Shown here piece after piece: positions 1 to 6,505 of a stretch of DNA of 8,085 nucleotides (position 1 is the stretch's first letter; every line of letters starts with the position of its first letter). This DNA comes from Candidatus Bathyarchaeota archaeon (GTDB lineage: Archaea; Thermoproteota; Bathyarchaeia; Bathyarchaeales; Bathycorpusculaceae): assembly GCA_030672945.1 (NCBI GenBank), contig DAOVFL010000035.1, positions 1-8,085 of the forward strand, written 5' to 3'. The translations under genes and the position numbers were made by a program. Under the pieces are notes generated by a model. It was given only the letters and a program-made list of their open reading frames with translations, ran no database searches and was not told where the DNA came from.

Positions 1-174
1 CTTGCTGTAGCCTTTTCTGCGATTCTCACAGCATCATTATGCTACATACCACTATTCCAGTCTCTGTTTCACACTGTACCTCTAGACTTGAATGATTGGA
101 CGTGGGTTCTCGGTTTTGCAAGTTTGGGTCTCTTCATATTGCCAGAAATCTTCATGAGAAAAGGAAGAAAATAG
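1..174 (+). CDS. P-type cation-transporting ATPase, C-terminal fragment
   Basis: Frame 1 is open from the left edge to a TAG at 172-174, giving the last 57 residues of a protein that begins outside the window. The segment is hydrophobic and contains YIPLFQSLFHTVPLDLNDW followed by another membrane helix and a short basic tail (MRKGRK). The pattern Y-x-P-hydrophobic-x-x-hydrophobic-F-x-T-V-P-L-x-x-x-x-W is the known end of the C-terminal membrane domain of calcium/cation-pumping P-type ATPases (Cation_ATPase_C family), covering the loop and last helix. The role would be ATP-driven cation transport across the cytoplasmic membrane. The ion cannot be told from this piece, because the phosphorylation and ion-binding motifs lie upstream. 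It ends 12 nt from the stop of the convergent gene at 187-372. Confidence 0.82.
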   Translation, partial: LAVAFSAILTASLCYIPLFQSLFHTVPLDLNDWTWVLGFASLGLFILPEIFMRKGRK

Positions 175-186
175 ATCAATTTCCAA

Positions 187-372
187 TTATAACGCGATAA
201 ACCCGTATTGCACACCAATTATTAAGATAAACGCGAAAATTAGAACTCCTAAACCAAAGATTAACCCAACTATAATTGGTGTGGGATCGCTGGTTACTTT
301 TCTTGCAACGTTCTCTTGTACTTCTTCTTTTTCGTTATTCTTCTTTTTCCTCAACTTTTTCCCTACTCCCAA
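187..372 (-). CDS. Small single-span membrane protein, unknown function
   Basis: This is a 61-residue protein. Residues 1-25 are strongly charged and basic at first (KKLRKKKNNEKEE). A hydrophobic stretch from about residue 32 to the end (PIIVGLIFGLGVLIFAF and on) follows, so it should be a C-terminally anchored membrane protein with the basic part in the cytoplasm. The start is TTG at 372-370, the first possible start after an in-frame TAA at 394-396. No clear ribosome binding site is seen, but an A/T-rich TATA-like stretch lies just upstream. Size and topology recall small translocon subunits such as archaeal Sec61-beta, but I do not see that family's motif and do not assign it. Its stop is 12 nt from the convergent ATPase stop. 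Confidence 0.55.
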   Translation of the reverse strand: MGVGKKLRKKKNNEKEEVQENVARKVTSDPTPIIVGLIFGLGVLIFAFILIIGVQYGFIAL

Positions 373-607
373 GTTTTTATATCTGTCATATGTTTAATAA
401 ATTATTTATCCTATTTTCAACTTGACACGTTCGCATTGAAAAATAACAAGAACCCTATTAATCTCTTTTAATTTTTTCACAATTTGCTCGCGCATGAAGG
501 TCCACTAGTAACCATTTTAACTTTCTTACTTTTCACAGGTTTAAAAACTTCCTTTTTTTCTCATAATTGTGTTATAAGGTTTAAGCATGAAATATTTTAT
601 CTGCTAA

Positions 608-625
608 TTTACAATTAAATTTTTT
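608..625 (+). promoter_or_regulatory. Possible TATA-box region of the ECF S gene
   Basis: The A/T-rich stretch ACAATTAAATTTTTTC lies about 40 nt upstream of ATG 655. A TATA box here would place the transcript start near 640 and leave a short leader. It is a weak match to the archaeal consensus in a generally A/T-rich region, so it is tentative. Confidence 0.22.
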
Positions 626-654
626 CTTTAACCTCAGTGAAATAAAAAACATGG

Positions 655-1365
655 ATGAGTGAGATGAATAGAAGCCGATCCATTTCTTTGATAGCTGTTT
701 TTGCTGCGCTCATTGTAGTCTTTGACATTATGATCCTGCCACAATTCTCATCGGGAGTGTGGTATGGACTAGTTTTCTTAATAGAACCTATAACTGGAAT
801 TATACTTGGGCCTTACAAAGGGTTCCTAGCCAATCTCATTGGAGTTATGGTTGGACACGTATTGAGTCCGAGAGGAGTGGAAGAGTTTCTTTTTACTTTG
901 GGTGCGCCAGTGGGCGCTATGGTTTCAGGCATGTTTTTCAAGCATGATTATAAAAAAATCTTTATCATCTACACAATTATGCTTACATCATTCTTTATTA
1001 CACCAGTTGCATGGCAACTTCCAATATGGGGAATATGGGACGTTCTACTTGCTTACCTAGTTTTACTCGTAACCAGTTATTACGCAACAAAGAGAACTGC
1101 ACAATATCAAAAAGCAACTAAAACTTCACTCTTCTTAGGGTTGTCAGCGTTTATTGGATTAGAGGCTGATGTTCTGTTCAGAATATGCCTATTCATACCT
1201 GCCCAAACCTATCAGTCAATTTATGGTTTACCAGTTGAAGCATTACAGGCAATCTGGGCAGCAGGAGCTATAATCACACCAACAAAAGTGATCATGTCTT
1301 CATCTTTAACGACGTTTTTAGGACCTCAATTAGCCAAGGCTTTGAATGAGTACACGATAAAATGA
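655..1365 (+). CDS. ECF-transporter S component-like membrane protein
   Basis: This 236-residue protein is almost wholly hydrophobic, with about six membrane segments near residues 9-29, 33-53, 56-95, 101-122, 125-145 and 157-182, then a hydrophobic C-terminal part at about 194-225. The first helix (SLIAVFAALIVVFDIMILP), the glycine-rich region GIILGPYKGFLANLIG and the later GAPVGAMVSG resemble substrate-binding S subunits of energy-coupling-factor vitamin/metal importers. These bind a small molecule and dock on a shared EcfA/EcfT module. No EcfA or EcfT gene is in the window, so it probably uses a module encoded elsewhere. The substrate is unknown, and I see no riboswitch upstream. ATG 655 overlaps a four-codon reading frame (ATG 651, stop TGA 660-662); ATG 664 is an alternative start. 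The family call rests on pattern only. Confidence 0.65.
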   Translation: MSEMNRSRSISLIAVFAALIVVFDIMILPQFSSGVWYGLVFLIEPITGIILGPYKGFLANLIGVMVGHVLSPRGVEEFLFTLGAPVGAMVSGMFFKHDYKKIFIIYTIMLTSFFITPVAWQLPIWGIWDVLLAYLVLLVTSYYATKRTAQYQKATKTSLFLGLSAFIGLEADVLFRICLFIPAQTYQSIYGLPVEALQAIWAAGAIITPTKVIMSSSLTTFLGPQLAKALNEYTIK

Positions 1366-1369
1366 CATA

Positions 1370-1383
1370 AGCGATTAATCGCT
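1370..1383. repeat. Perfect 14-bp palindrome after the ECF S gene
   Basis: AGCGATTAATCGCT is its own reverse complement and starts 4 nt after the TGA of the ECF S gene. It could form a small hairpin at the 3' end of that transcript or bind a dimeric protein. It abuts the larger inverted repeat at 1383-1443. Confidence 0.5.
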
Positions 1384-1443
1384 CTTGAAGAAAAAAGGGA
1401 GAGAAATATTATTTTGTTATTATAGTCTTTTTTCTCTTCAAGA
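1383..1443. terminator. Inverted repeat with T-runs, probable bidirectional terminator
   Basis: The left arm 1383-1397 (TCTTGAAGAAAAAAG) pairs with the right arm 1427-1443 (CTTTTTTCTCTTCAAGA). It gives 15 base pairs with a 2-nt bulge around a 29-nt A/T-rich loop. Each strand reads a run of six T in its second arm, and the plus strand also has T-rich sequence in the loop. The element lies between the convergent ECF S gene (+) and the POR operon (-). T-rich tracts end archaeal transcripts, so it probably serves both. Confidence 0.55.
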
Positions 1444-1646
1444 AAACGAAACAGAATTGCGTTAACCAGAATATAAGACGTTCGAAGAGAGGTTCTGTAA
1501 AGTTTCGGAGCGGATCGTTTAAGAAATATTTGACGTTTTGAGGTGGTGCTACTTCCTCATTAATTTCTTCCTGCAGTTTTTATATCACGAGGTACAATTA
1601 GCGCATCTATCAGATTGTCTACCTCTTGCCTCGATCGATTAGATGG
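1409..1646 (-). pseudogene. Frameshifted, start-less coding-like remnant downstream of porB
   Basis: Directly after the porB TAA (1647-1649) the same frame stays open for 28 codons and reads like protein (RQEVDNLIDALIVPRDIK) to a TAA at 1560-1562. The neighbouring frame then gives 56 open codons from 1579 to a TAA at 1409-1411, including VKYFLNDPLRNFTEPLFERL and a hydrophobic-basic end (FWLTQFCFVFLKRKK). Removing one A from the AAAAA run at 1577-1581 (minus strand) joins both parts into one continuous frame of about 80 codons. No ATG, GTG or TTG lies at a useful place near the beginning. It may be a decayed gene, a lost C-terminal extension of PorB, or a sequencing error in a homopolymer. I do not recognise the family. 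Confidence 0.38.
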
Positions 1647-2552
1647 TTACAGACCGTATCTTTCACACTTTTCATCAATCGTACGCTGTATCTTGTCTAT
1701 TACATCTTGCCTCCTTTCGGGTTTGAAGAGGTGGCTGAACCTTCGCTGAGGCATAAGGTATTCCTCCACTGGTTTTCTCTTCTTCGGCTTCACTGTCACT
1801 TTTAGGTTTTCCATTCTTCCCCCTTCAACTTCCCACAGGACAAACACACCGGTTTCTACAGCCAATCTTGAAATCTCAACCGTTTTATCCGGTGGAAATC
1901 TCCAACCAGTAGGGCAAGGGACGAGGACGTGTATAAATGCTGGACCGTCCATGCTTAAAGCCTTCTTTACTTTTCTTTGGTAGTCTTCATAGTATGCTAT
2001 TGTTGCTGTGGCAACGTATGGAATGTCGTGGGCTACAGCTATTATGCCTATCGGCTTCTTCCTTTTCTTTTTCCCTATGCTGTACCTTCCGTACGGGGAA
2101 GTTGTGGTCCAAGCGGCGTAGGGAGTAGCAGAGCTTCTCTGTATGCCAGTATTCATATACGCTTCGTTATCATGGCATATGTAGGTAACTCTGTGGCCAC
2201 GTTCGAACATTCCAGATAAAGCTTGAAATCCTATATCGAATGTGCCGCCGTCGCCACCTATTGCCAAGACATTTATGCCTTTTCTTCCCATCATTTCAAG
2301 TGCAACATCTATTCCAGATGCTACTGCTGCTGCATTTTCGAACGCAACATGGATAAATGGGACCCGCCATGATGTTTCGGGATACTGAGTTGTTGTAACT
2401 TCTAGGCATCCTGTCGGTAAAACTACGATGGTGTTTATGCCCGCGACATTTAAAGCTAGTCTAGTCGAAATTGCAAGCCCACATCCGGCGCACATCCTGT
2501 GCCCAGGAGCGAGTAATTCAACTTCTTCAATCACGGATTTCACTCTCTTCAC
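1647..2552 (-). CDS. porB: Pyruvate:ferredoxin oxidoreductase, beta subunit
   Basis: This cytoplasmic subunit binds thiamine diphosphate and the proximal [4Fe-4S] cluster. With PorA, PorG and PorD it converts pyruvate and CoA to acetyl-CoA and CO2, or runs in reverse. From the start used here it has 301 residues. Visible motifs are APGHRMCAGCG (cluster cysteines 21 and 24), TGCLEV (Cys49), the thiamine-diphosphate/Mg motif GDGGTFDIG (100-108) with NEAYMNTG (129-136), and VPCPTGW (Cys213). These four cysteines match the POR beta cluster set. Four in-frame GTG codons are possible starts: 2576, 2552, 2543 and 2534. GTG 2552 overlaps the porA stop as GTGA, just behind an AGGAGGGG site. GTG 2543 has a more usual spacing, and GTG 2576 has no site. 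It is the last gene of the operon. Confidence 0.93.
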   Translation of the reverse strand: MKRVKSVIEEVELLAPGHRMCAGCGLAISTRLALNVAGINTIVVLPTGCLEVTTTQYPETSWRVPFIHVAFENAAAVASGIDVALEMMGRKGINVLAIGGDGGTFDIGFQALSGMFERGHRVTYICHDNEAYMNTGIQRSSATPYAAWTTTSPYGRYSIGKKKRKKPIGIIAVAHDIPYVATATIAYYEDYQRKVKKALSMDGPAFIHVLVPCPTGWRFPPDKTVEISRLAVETGVFVLWEVEGGRMENLKVTVKPKKRKPVEEYLMPQRRFSHLFKPERRQDVIDKIQRTIDEKCERYGL

Positions 2553-3721
2553 GCCCCTCCTTTCACATTTATCCACTCTACTAGCCGCTTAGTCTTCTTA
2601 AACTCTGGGATTTTCCGCTCAACTATCTCGTAAAAGTCTTCCAGGGTTACATCGCGGCCTCCGAGTCCAACTATGAAGTTTGCTATCAACGGACGTTTAC
2701 TCAGGTTTACAAATGCTGATGCTACTTCAGTGCGCAAAACTCCGGTGTACCCAAGAGATATGTTCCTGTCTAAAATAGCTAATACTCTCGCGTTTTTTGT
2801 TACTTCTACAACTTCTTCCGGAAATGGTCTGAATACCGTTATCTTTGCTAACCCAACTTTAATTCCTTTTTCTCGCAGTCTATCCACAGCTTCTTTCGCT
2901 GTTCCGCTCATTGACCCTAAGCACAATAAAATAATCTCCGCGTCACTCGTCTTGTAACACTCAACCTTTTCATATTTCCTTCCGAAAATTTTTTCAAACT
3001 CTTCAAAAACATCATCTATAACCTTTTTCGCGTTCTCCATAGCCCTTTGCTGTGAATATTTAAACTCCATATAGTATTCAGGTGTTCCGAAAGATCCCTG
3101 CGTGATAGGGCGATCCGGATCTAAGTACGCGTATACTGGTTTATATGGTGGCTGAAACTTATCCACATCCTCTTGCGAAGGGACATCAACTACCTCCATA
3201 GTATGTGTAAGGTTGTATGCATCAATAATTACCATGGCAGGTAAGAGCACTTCTTTGTTTTCAGCTATTTTGTATGCTTGAATTATGAGGTCTATGGCCT
3301 CTTGAGCGTTTTCACAGTAAAACTGTAGCCACCCTGTGTCTCTCTCTGCCATACTGTCGTTGTTATCGCACCATATGTTAATTGGAGCTGAGAGGGCTCT
3401 GTTTGCTACACTCATAACGATGGGAAGCCTCATTCCAGCCGCAATGTACAGAACCTCATGCATTAAAGCTAAACCTTGAGACGCTGTAGCTGTGAAGGTT
3501 CTTACACCTGTTGCCTGAGCACCTATGCATGCACTTATAGCACTATGTTCCGATTCTACATTGATGAAACCAGCTTCTAACTCGCCATTTGCAACGAACT
3601 TTGAAAGCATCTCTGGCACATGAGTAGATGGAGTTATCGGGTATGAGGCAATCACTTTAGGTCTGCACAGCTTAACTCCGGTTGCAATTGCTTGTTGTCC
3701 CTCAATAACTTTTTTGACCAT
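2549..3721 (-). CDS. porA: Pyruvate:ferredoxin oxidoreductase, alpha subunit
   Basis: This 390-residue catalytic subunit forms the active site with PorB. The motifs in order are the pyrimidine-binding domain signature ASYPITPSTHVPE (25-37), the conserved glutamate region NVESEHSA (54-61), TATASQGLALM (77-87), and the substrate-site region NRALSAPINIWCDNNDSMAE, followed by RDTGW (127-131). That last combination is typical of pyruvate-specific enzymes rather than 2-oxoglutarate or branched-chain keto acid relatives. This supports pyruvate as substrate (family knowledge). The rest is the C-terminal transketolase-like domain (EIILLCLGSMSGTAKEAVD, then VFRPFPEEVVEV). Length is normal. ATG 3721 is preceded by a full GGAGGTGA site with a 6-nt spacer, only 1 nt after the preceding stop, so translation is likely strong and coupled. 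Confidence 0.95.
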   Translation of the reverse strand: MVKKVIEGQQAIATGVKLCRPKVIASYPITPSTHVPEMLSKFVANGELEAGFINVESEHSAISACIGAQATGVRTFTATASQGLALMHEVLYIAAGMRLPIVMSVANRALSAPINIWCDNNDSMAERDTGWLQFYCENAQEAIDLIIQAYKIAENKEVLLPAMVIIDAYNLTHTMEVVDVPSQEDVDKFQPPYKPVYAYLDPDRPITQGSFGTPEYYMEFKYSQQRAMENAKKVIDDVFEEFEKIFGRKYEKVECYKTSDAEIILLCLGSMSGTAKEAVDRLREKGIKVGLAKITVFRPFPEEVVEVTKNARVLAILDRNISLGYTGVLRTEVASAFVNLSKRPLIANFIVGLGGRDVTLEDFYEIVERKIPEFKKTKRLVEWINVKGGA

Positions 3722-3722
3722 T

Positions 3723-5390
3723 CTACTTCACCTCCAGTTCCATAATAATCACTCCACACGGGCATTCGTTTTCACATATCCCACAACCCTTACAGTAATC
3801 CAAATTTATCTCCGCCTCTGTCTCTCCCATTTTTGCTGCATTGTCTGGGCAGTAAATAGAACATAACTTACATAATTTACAGGAGCCGCAACTCAGACAT
3901 CTCTCCGCCTCCTCCAGAGCCTCTTCCTCAGTGAATCCGAGGTTAACCTCTTTGAAGTTTCCCATTCTCTCTTTAACTGGCAAACTATGAGACTTTATCC
4001 TACTCTTAGTTTCAACCATGCTAAGATTCATTTTTTCTAACTCTATCAGAGGAAGCGCCTCTTCCCCATATTTCATTGGTTCTCCCCTCAAATACCTGTC
4101 AATGCACACTGCTGCTTTTGTCCCTTGAGCTATGGCTTCAATGACTGTAGCTGGCCCCGTGACAACATCGCCGCCAGCAAAGACGCCGGGCTGATCGGTA
4201 GCCAAGCTTTTTGGATCAACTACGATTCTTTGTTTCTCAGTTTTTACACTTCCCTTTAGGAAGGAAAAGTCCGGGTACTCGCCTATAGCCAGAATTATCG
4301 TATCCGCCTCAATGACAAACTCAGATCCCTCAATCGGTATTGGTCTTTTCCGACCACTCTCATCGGGTTCACCTAACTTCATTCTTACACATTCAATGCC
4401 ACTAACCTTGTTTGTTCCAAGTATCTTTTTCGGACTAGCCAGATATTTGATTTGAACGCCTTCTCTCTCCGCTTCCTCTACACCCTCCTTGATCGCAGGC
4501 ATTTCCTTTCTTGATCTACGGTATACAATGAATGTTTCAGCTCCCAGTCTAAGTGCGGACCTTGCCACATCTGTGGCCACATTTCCTCCACCTATCACGA
4601 TGACTTTCTTACCAAGGGAAACCTTTTTTTCAAGATTTAGCGATTTAAGAAATTCTAGTCCACAGATTACTCCGTCTAGTTCTTCTCCTGGAACGTTAAG
4701 CTTCCTACTTTTTTGTACACCAACCGCGATGAACACAGCCTCGTATTGCTTTCGTAGGTGTTTGATGTCAGTAATCGATGTGTTAAGCTTTATCTCCACA
4801 CCTAAAGACTTAATGTCATCTATTTCCGTCTCAAGAACATTTTTGGGCAATCTATAATCTGGAATTCCAAATCTTGGTATTCCACCTGCAACGGGCAAAG
4901 CTTCAAAGACAGTCACGGAGTAACCCATCTTTACAAGTTTGTAAGCAGCGCTTAGACCAGCTGGGCCAGACCCAATGATGGCGATCTTCTCTTTTTTTGT
5001 TATCTCAACCTTGGAAGGTTTCTTCTTATTTTTAAGAGCATAATCCGCAATAAACCTCTTCAGGATGTTTATGGCAATCGGTTCATCAAATTGCCCTCTG
5101 TAGCATTTTTTCTCACAGGGATGATGGCAGACTCTCCCGATGGTTACTGGAAATGGAATTTTGTCTTTTAGGAGCTTGTATGCTTCCTCAAAGTGCTTCT
5201 CTTTGATTAAACTTATGTATTCTCTTACTTTTATTCTAGCCGGACATTCACGGGTGCATGGTGGTGTAAACTCCGTCAGTATAGGTTTGTAGCTTCTCCA
5301 GCTTCCAGTTTTATATTTTATGGAGCTTCCAGGTTCGGATATTATGGCTCCTATTGTTATCTTTTTCAGTTTATACTCCTCCTTTTTCAA
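3723..5390 (-). CDS. porD: PorD delta subunit with inserted GltD-like NAD(P)H/FAD oxidoreductase
   Basis: This 555-residue cytoplasmic iron-sulfur flavoprotein starts like PorD: the arm GAIISEPGSSIKYKTGSWR (14-32) ends at YKP, where ordinary PorD would go into its ferredoxin core. Here residues 45-440 form a GltD-type oxidoreductase instead. It shows an N-terminal cluster region (C45-x3-C49P, then GRVCHHPCEKKC with C88, C92, C96), the first dinucleotide fold GSGPAGLSAAY (140-150) for FAD, a second fold VIGGGNVATDVARSALRLGA with YRRSRKEMPA (290-299), whose arginines suggest NADPH, and a closing FAD motif GVFAGGDVV. The PorD ferredoxin core then resumes: C507-x2-C510 and C514P with C498/C501/C504 ahead, and DYCKGCGICENECP (C533, C536, C539, C543), ending ELEVK. 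The likely role is to link POR clusters to NAD(P)+/NAD(P)H (inference). The start is TTG 5390, overlapping the porG stop as TTGA. The best ribosome site lies inside the frame, so the start is uncertain. Confidence 0.88.
   Translation of the reverse strand: MKKEEYKLKKITIGAIISEPGSSIKYKTGSWRSYKPILTEFTPPCTRECPARIKVREYISLIKEKHFEEAYKLLKDKIPFPVTIGRVCHHPCEKKCYRGQFDEPIAINILKRFIADYALKNKKKPSKVEITKKEKIAIIGSGPAGLSAAYKLVKMGYSVTVFEALPVAGGIPRFGIPDYRLPKNVLETEIDDIKSLGVEIKLNTSITDIKHLRKQYEAVFIAVGVQKSRKLNVPGEELDGVICGLEFLKSLNLEKKVSLGKKVIVIGGGNVATDVARSALRLGAETFIVYRRSRKEMPAIKEGVEEAEREGVQIKYLASPKKILGTNKVSGIECVRMKLGEPDESGRKRPIPIEGSEFVIEADTIILAIGEYPDFSFLKGSVKTEKQRIVVDPKSLATDQPGVFAGGDVVTGPATVIEAIAQGTKAAVCIDRYLRGEPMKYGEEALPLIELEKMNLSMVETKSRIKSHSLPVKERMGNFKEVNLGFTEEEALEEAERCLSCGSCKLCKLCSIYCPDNAAKMGETEAEINLDYCKGCGICENECPCGVIIMELEVK
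3728..3735 (-). promoter_or_regulatory. Strong ribosome binding site for porA
   Basis: The minus strand reads GGAGGTGA, a full complement to the archaeal 16S rRNA tail, six nucleotides before ATG 3721. It lies inside the last codons of the upstream gene. It fixes the porA start. Confidence 0.8.
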
Positions 5391-5953
5391 AATACGGTGC
5401 TTTCGTAAGCCTCCTTGACGGCTGCAGCATTCTCTTCAGGCTTTGCGGGCACGTTTTCTCTCACAGTGTTCACAACCGAGCTTAAAGAGAGTTTTTCTAA
5501 ACCAAATTGTTCTACGGCTTTAGTGTATGCGCCAAGTATTGCTGTATTTACTATAGGGGCCTGTGTTGAACCTAGTCTGTGCTTTATTGCAATGTTCGTG
5601 GCGTCTATGGTCGCTACTCTATTCCCGAGCTTTATTTCATCCGGATTCTTCTTTGTGTTCATTATTATTACCCCATTTTTCTTTAAACCCTTTGTCACAT
5701 CAACGACCTCCGCCACCCCTGAATCCAGCACCACAACAACATCGGGCTCGTAGATCTGTGTCCTTATCCTGATCGGCTTATCATCTACCCGCACAAATGA
5801 AGCCACAGGTGCGCCTCGCCTCTCTGTTCCAAATATTGGAAACGACTGAACATACTTTCCTACATTAAAATAAGACATAGCCAATAGATTTGCTGCAGTA
5901 ACAACACCTTGTCCACCTCTTCCATGAAACCTTATCTCTTTAAGAATCGCCAT
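5387..5953 (-). CDS. porG: Pyruvate:ferredoxin oxidoreductase, gamma subunit
   Basis: This 188-residue subunit belongs to the POR gamma domain family. It begins with IRFHGRGGQGVVTAANLLA (GRGGQG at 11-16), followed by the conserved SFPIFGTERRGAPV (37-50) and a Rossmann-like core (EPDVVVVLDSGV). In four-subunit archaeal enzymes this chain packs against PorA/PorB and helps bind CoA (family knowledge). Length is normal. ATG 5953 is preceded by GAGAAGGAAA at a suitable distance. It is the first gene of the operon porG-porD-porA-porB, an order common in archaea, and its stop overlaps the start of the next gene by 4 nt. Confidence 0.95.
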   Translation of the reverse strand: MAILKEIRFHGRGGQGVVTAANLLAMSYFNVGKYVQSFPIFGTERRGAPVASFVRVDDKPIRIRTQIYEPDVVVVLDSGVAEVVDVTKGLKKNGVIIMNTKKNPDEIKLGNRVATIDATNIAIKHRLGSTQAPIVNTAILGAYTKAVEQFGLEKLSLSSVVNTVRENVPAKPEENAAAVKEAYESTVF

Positions 5954-5960
5954 ACAAAAT

Positions 5961-6000
5961 TTTCCTTCTCAAATTGATAGATCATTTATTTTTAATAAAT
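5961..6000 (-). promoter_or_regulatory. Putative promoter and ribosome binding site of the POR operon
   Basis: On the minus strand an ATTTATTAAAAATAAA box (6000-5985) lies about 40 nt before ATG 5953, with a GAAGGA site at 5968-5963. A TATA box centred near 5995 would start the transcript near 5970 and leave a short leader carrying the ribosome site. Spacing fits archaeal promoters, but the match to the consensus is only moderate. Confidence 0.4.
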
Positions 6001-6116
6001 TAGACTTAAAGCTTTCGTTAAAATTATCTCAAAAACGAGAGTGTTCACCATTTACCATAACTCTTGTTATATTACCGATATTGGTCATATAACTGAATCT
6101 AACATAGAGTGTGTGA

Positions 6117-6168
6117 GGGTTCTGTCAACTCTTAGGCTCTTCTGAAAAGCCGTTAACCATTGGCACAT
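6117..6168 (+). repeat. Left arm of 52-bp imperfect inverted repeat
   Basis: It aligns without gaps to the reverse complement of 6506-6557 at 39 of 52 positions. The conserved outer block is GGGTTCTGT, one variable base, then AACTCTTA. The conserved inner block is GTTAACCAT, two variable bases, then GCACAT. The middle 14 bases are largely unlike, although their spacing is kept. The left arm alone also contains a small hairpin (GGCTCTT, then AAAAGCC). Confidence 0.6.
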
Positions 6169-6221
6169 TATGAAAATTGTGGAATATCGTTCCAAAAGTC
6201 TTCGGGACGTGGGTGTTGAAT

Positions 6222-6365
6222 TTATTTTTTTATTTCCTTTGGTTTCATATTCCAGAAGGGACTTCTACATTTAAGGCATACTCTAGGTTCTTTGGTCTGG
6301 TCTTCTGGAACCCATCTATGACCACACCTTTCACAAATGTAGCCTATAGCGGTGAATTTCCCCAT
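6222..6365 (-). CDS. Small zinc-ribbon protein
   Basis: This 47-residue protein runs from ATG 6365 to a TAA at 6224-6222. It shows a clear zinc ribbon with two CxxC knuckles: ICERCGHRWVPED (Cys11, Cys14) and PRVCLKCRSPFWN (Cys30, Cys33), followed by a lysine-rich tail. The CxxCGxxWxP ... CxxCxSPxW pattern is a widespread family of small zinc-ribbon proteins in archaea and bacteria; some lie next to toxin-like genes (family recollection). No partner gene is seen here. A GTGAGG ribosome site lies 4 nt upstream of the ATG, and an AATTTATAAG TATA box about 60 nt upstream. It points the same way as the POR operon but is 268 nt away and has its own promoter. It sits inside the inverted-repeat pair. 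Possible roles are nucleic-acid or protein binding; function unknown. Confidence 0.75.
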   Translation of the reverse strand: MGKFTAIGYICERCGHRWVPEDQTKEPRVCLKCRSPFWNMKPKEIKK

Positions 6366-6418
6366 TATGCCTCACTCATGCTGAGTCTCTGTTATATGCT
6401 TCTGTTGTCGTTTCAAAC

Positions 6419-6436
6419 ATCTTATAAATTTTTACG
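6419..6436 (-). promoter_or_regulatory. TATA box of the zinc-ribbon gene
   Basis: The minus strand reads GTAAAAATTTATAAGATG, with a good archaeal TATA element (TTTATAAG) preceded by an A-rich BRE-like stretch. A start of transcription about 25 nt downstream (near 6400) would leave a leader of about 35 nt containing the GTGAGG site before ATG 6365. Confidence 0.5.
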
Positions 6437-6505
6437 CGACTTGTTTAAAAAATATCATAAAGCAGTCAAACAGCACAATAAGTCAAAATTGATAATTCAA
6501 TTTAG

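Noticed and set aside
373..654. Riboswitch upstream of the ECF S gene
   Set aside because: No conserved aptamer core or strong stem-loop was recognised; the region is A/T-rich with no stable pairing that I can see.
759..947. 62-codon plus-strand frame inside the ECF S gene
   Set aside because: It is a shifted-frame shadow of a clear membrane protein, with unlikely Trp/Arg/Ser-rich composition.
1490..1505. GGTTCTGT motif also present in the remnant after porB, as a third copy of the repeat end
   Set aside because: Only eight bases match the 6117 repeat end and the following bases differ; this is explained by chance.
4489..4857. 122-codon plus-strand frame opposite the PorD::GltD gene
   Set aside because: It lies opposite the NAD(P)-binding region, which has unmistakable motifs on the minus strand; no start signal was seen.
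5415..5753. 112-codon plus-strand frame opposite porG
   Set aside because: It is antisense to a conserved gene and its low-complexity Thr/Ser/Phe-rich product is typical of a shadow.
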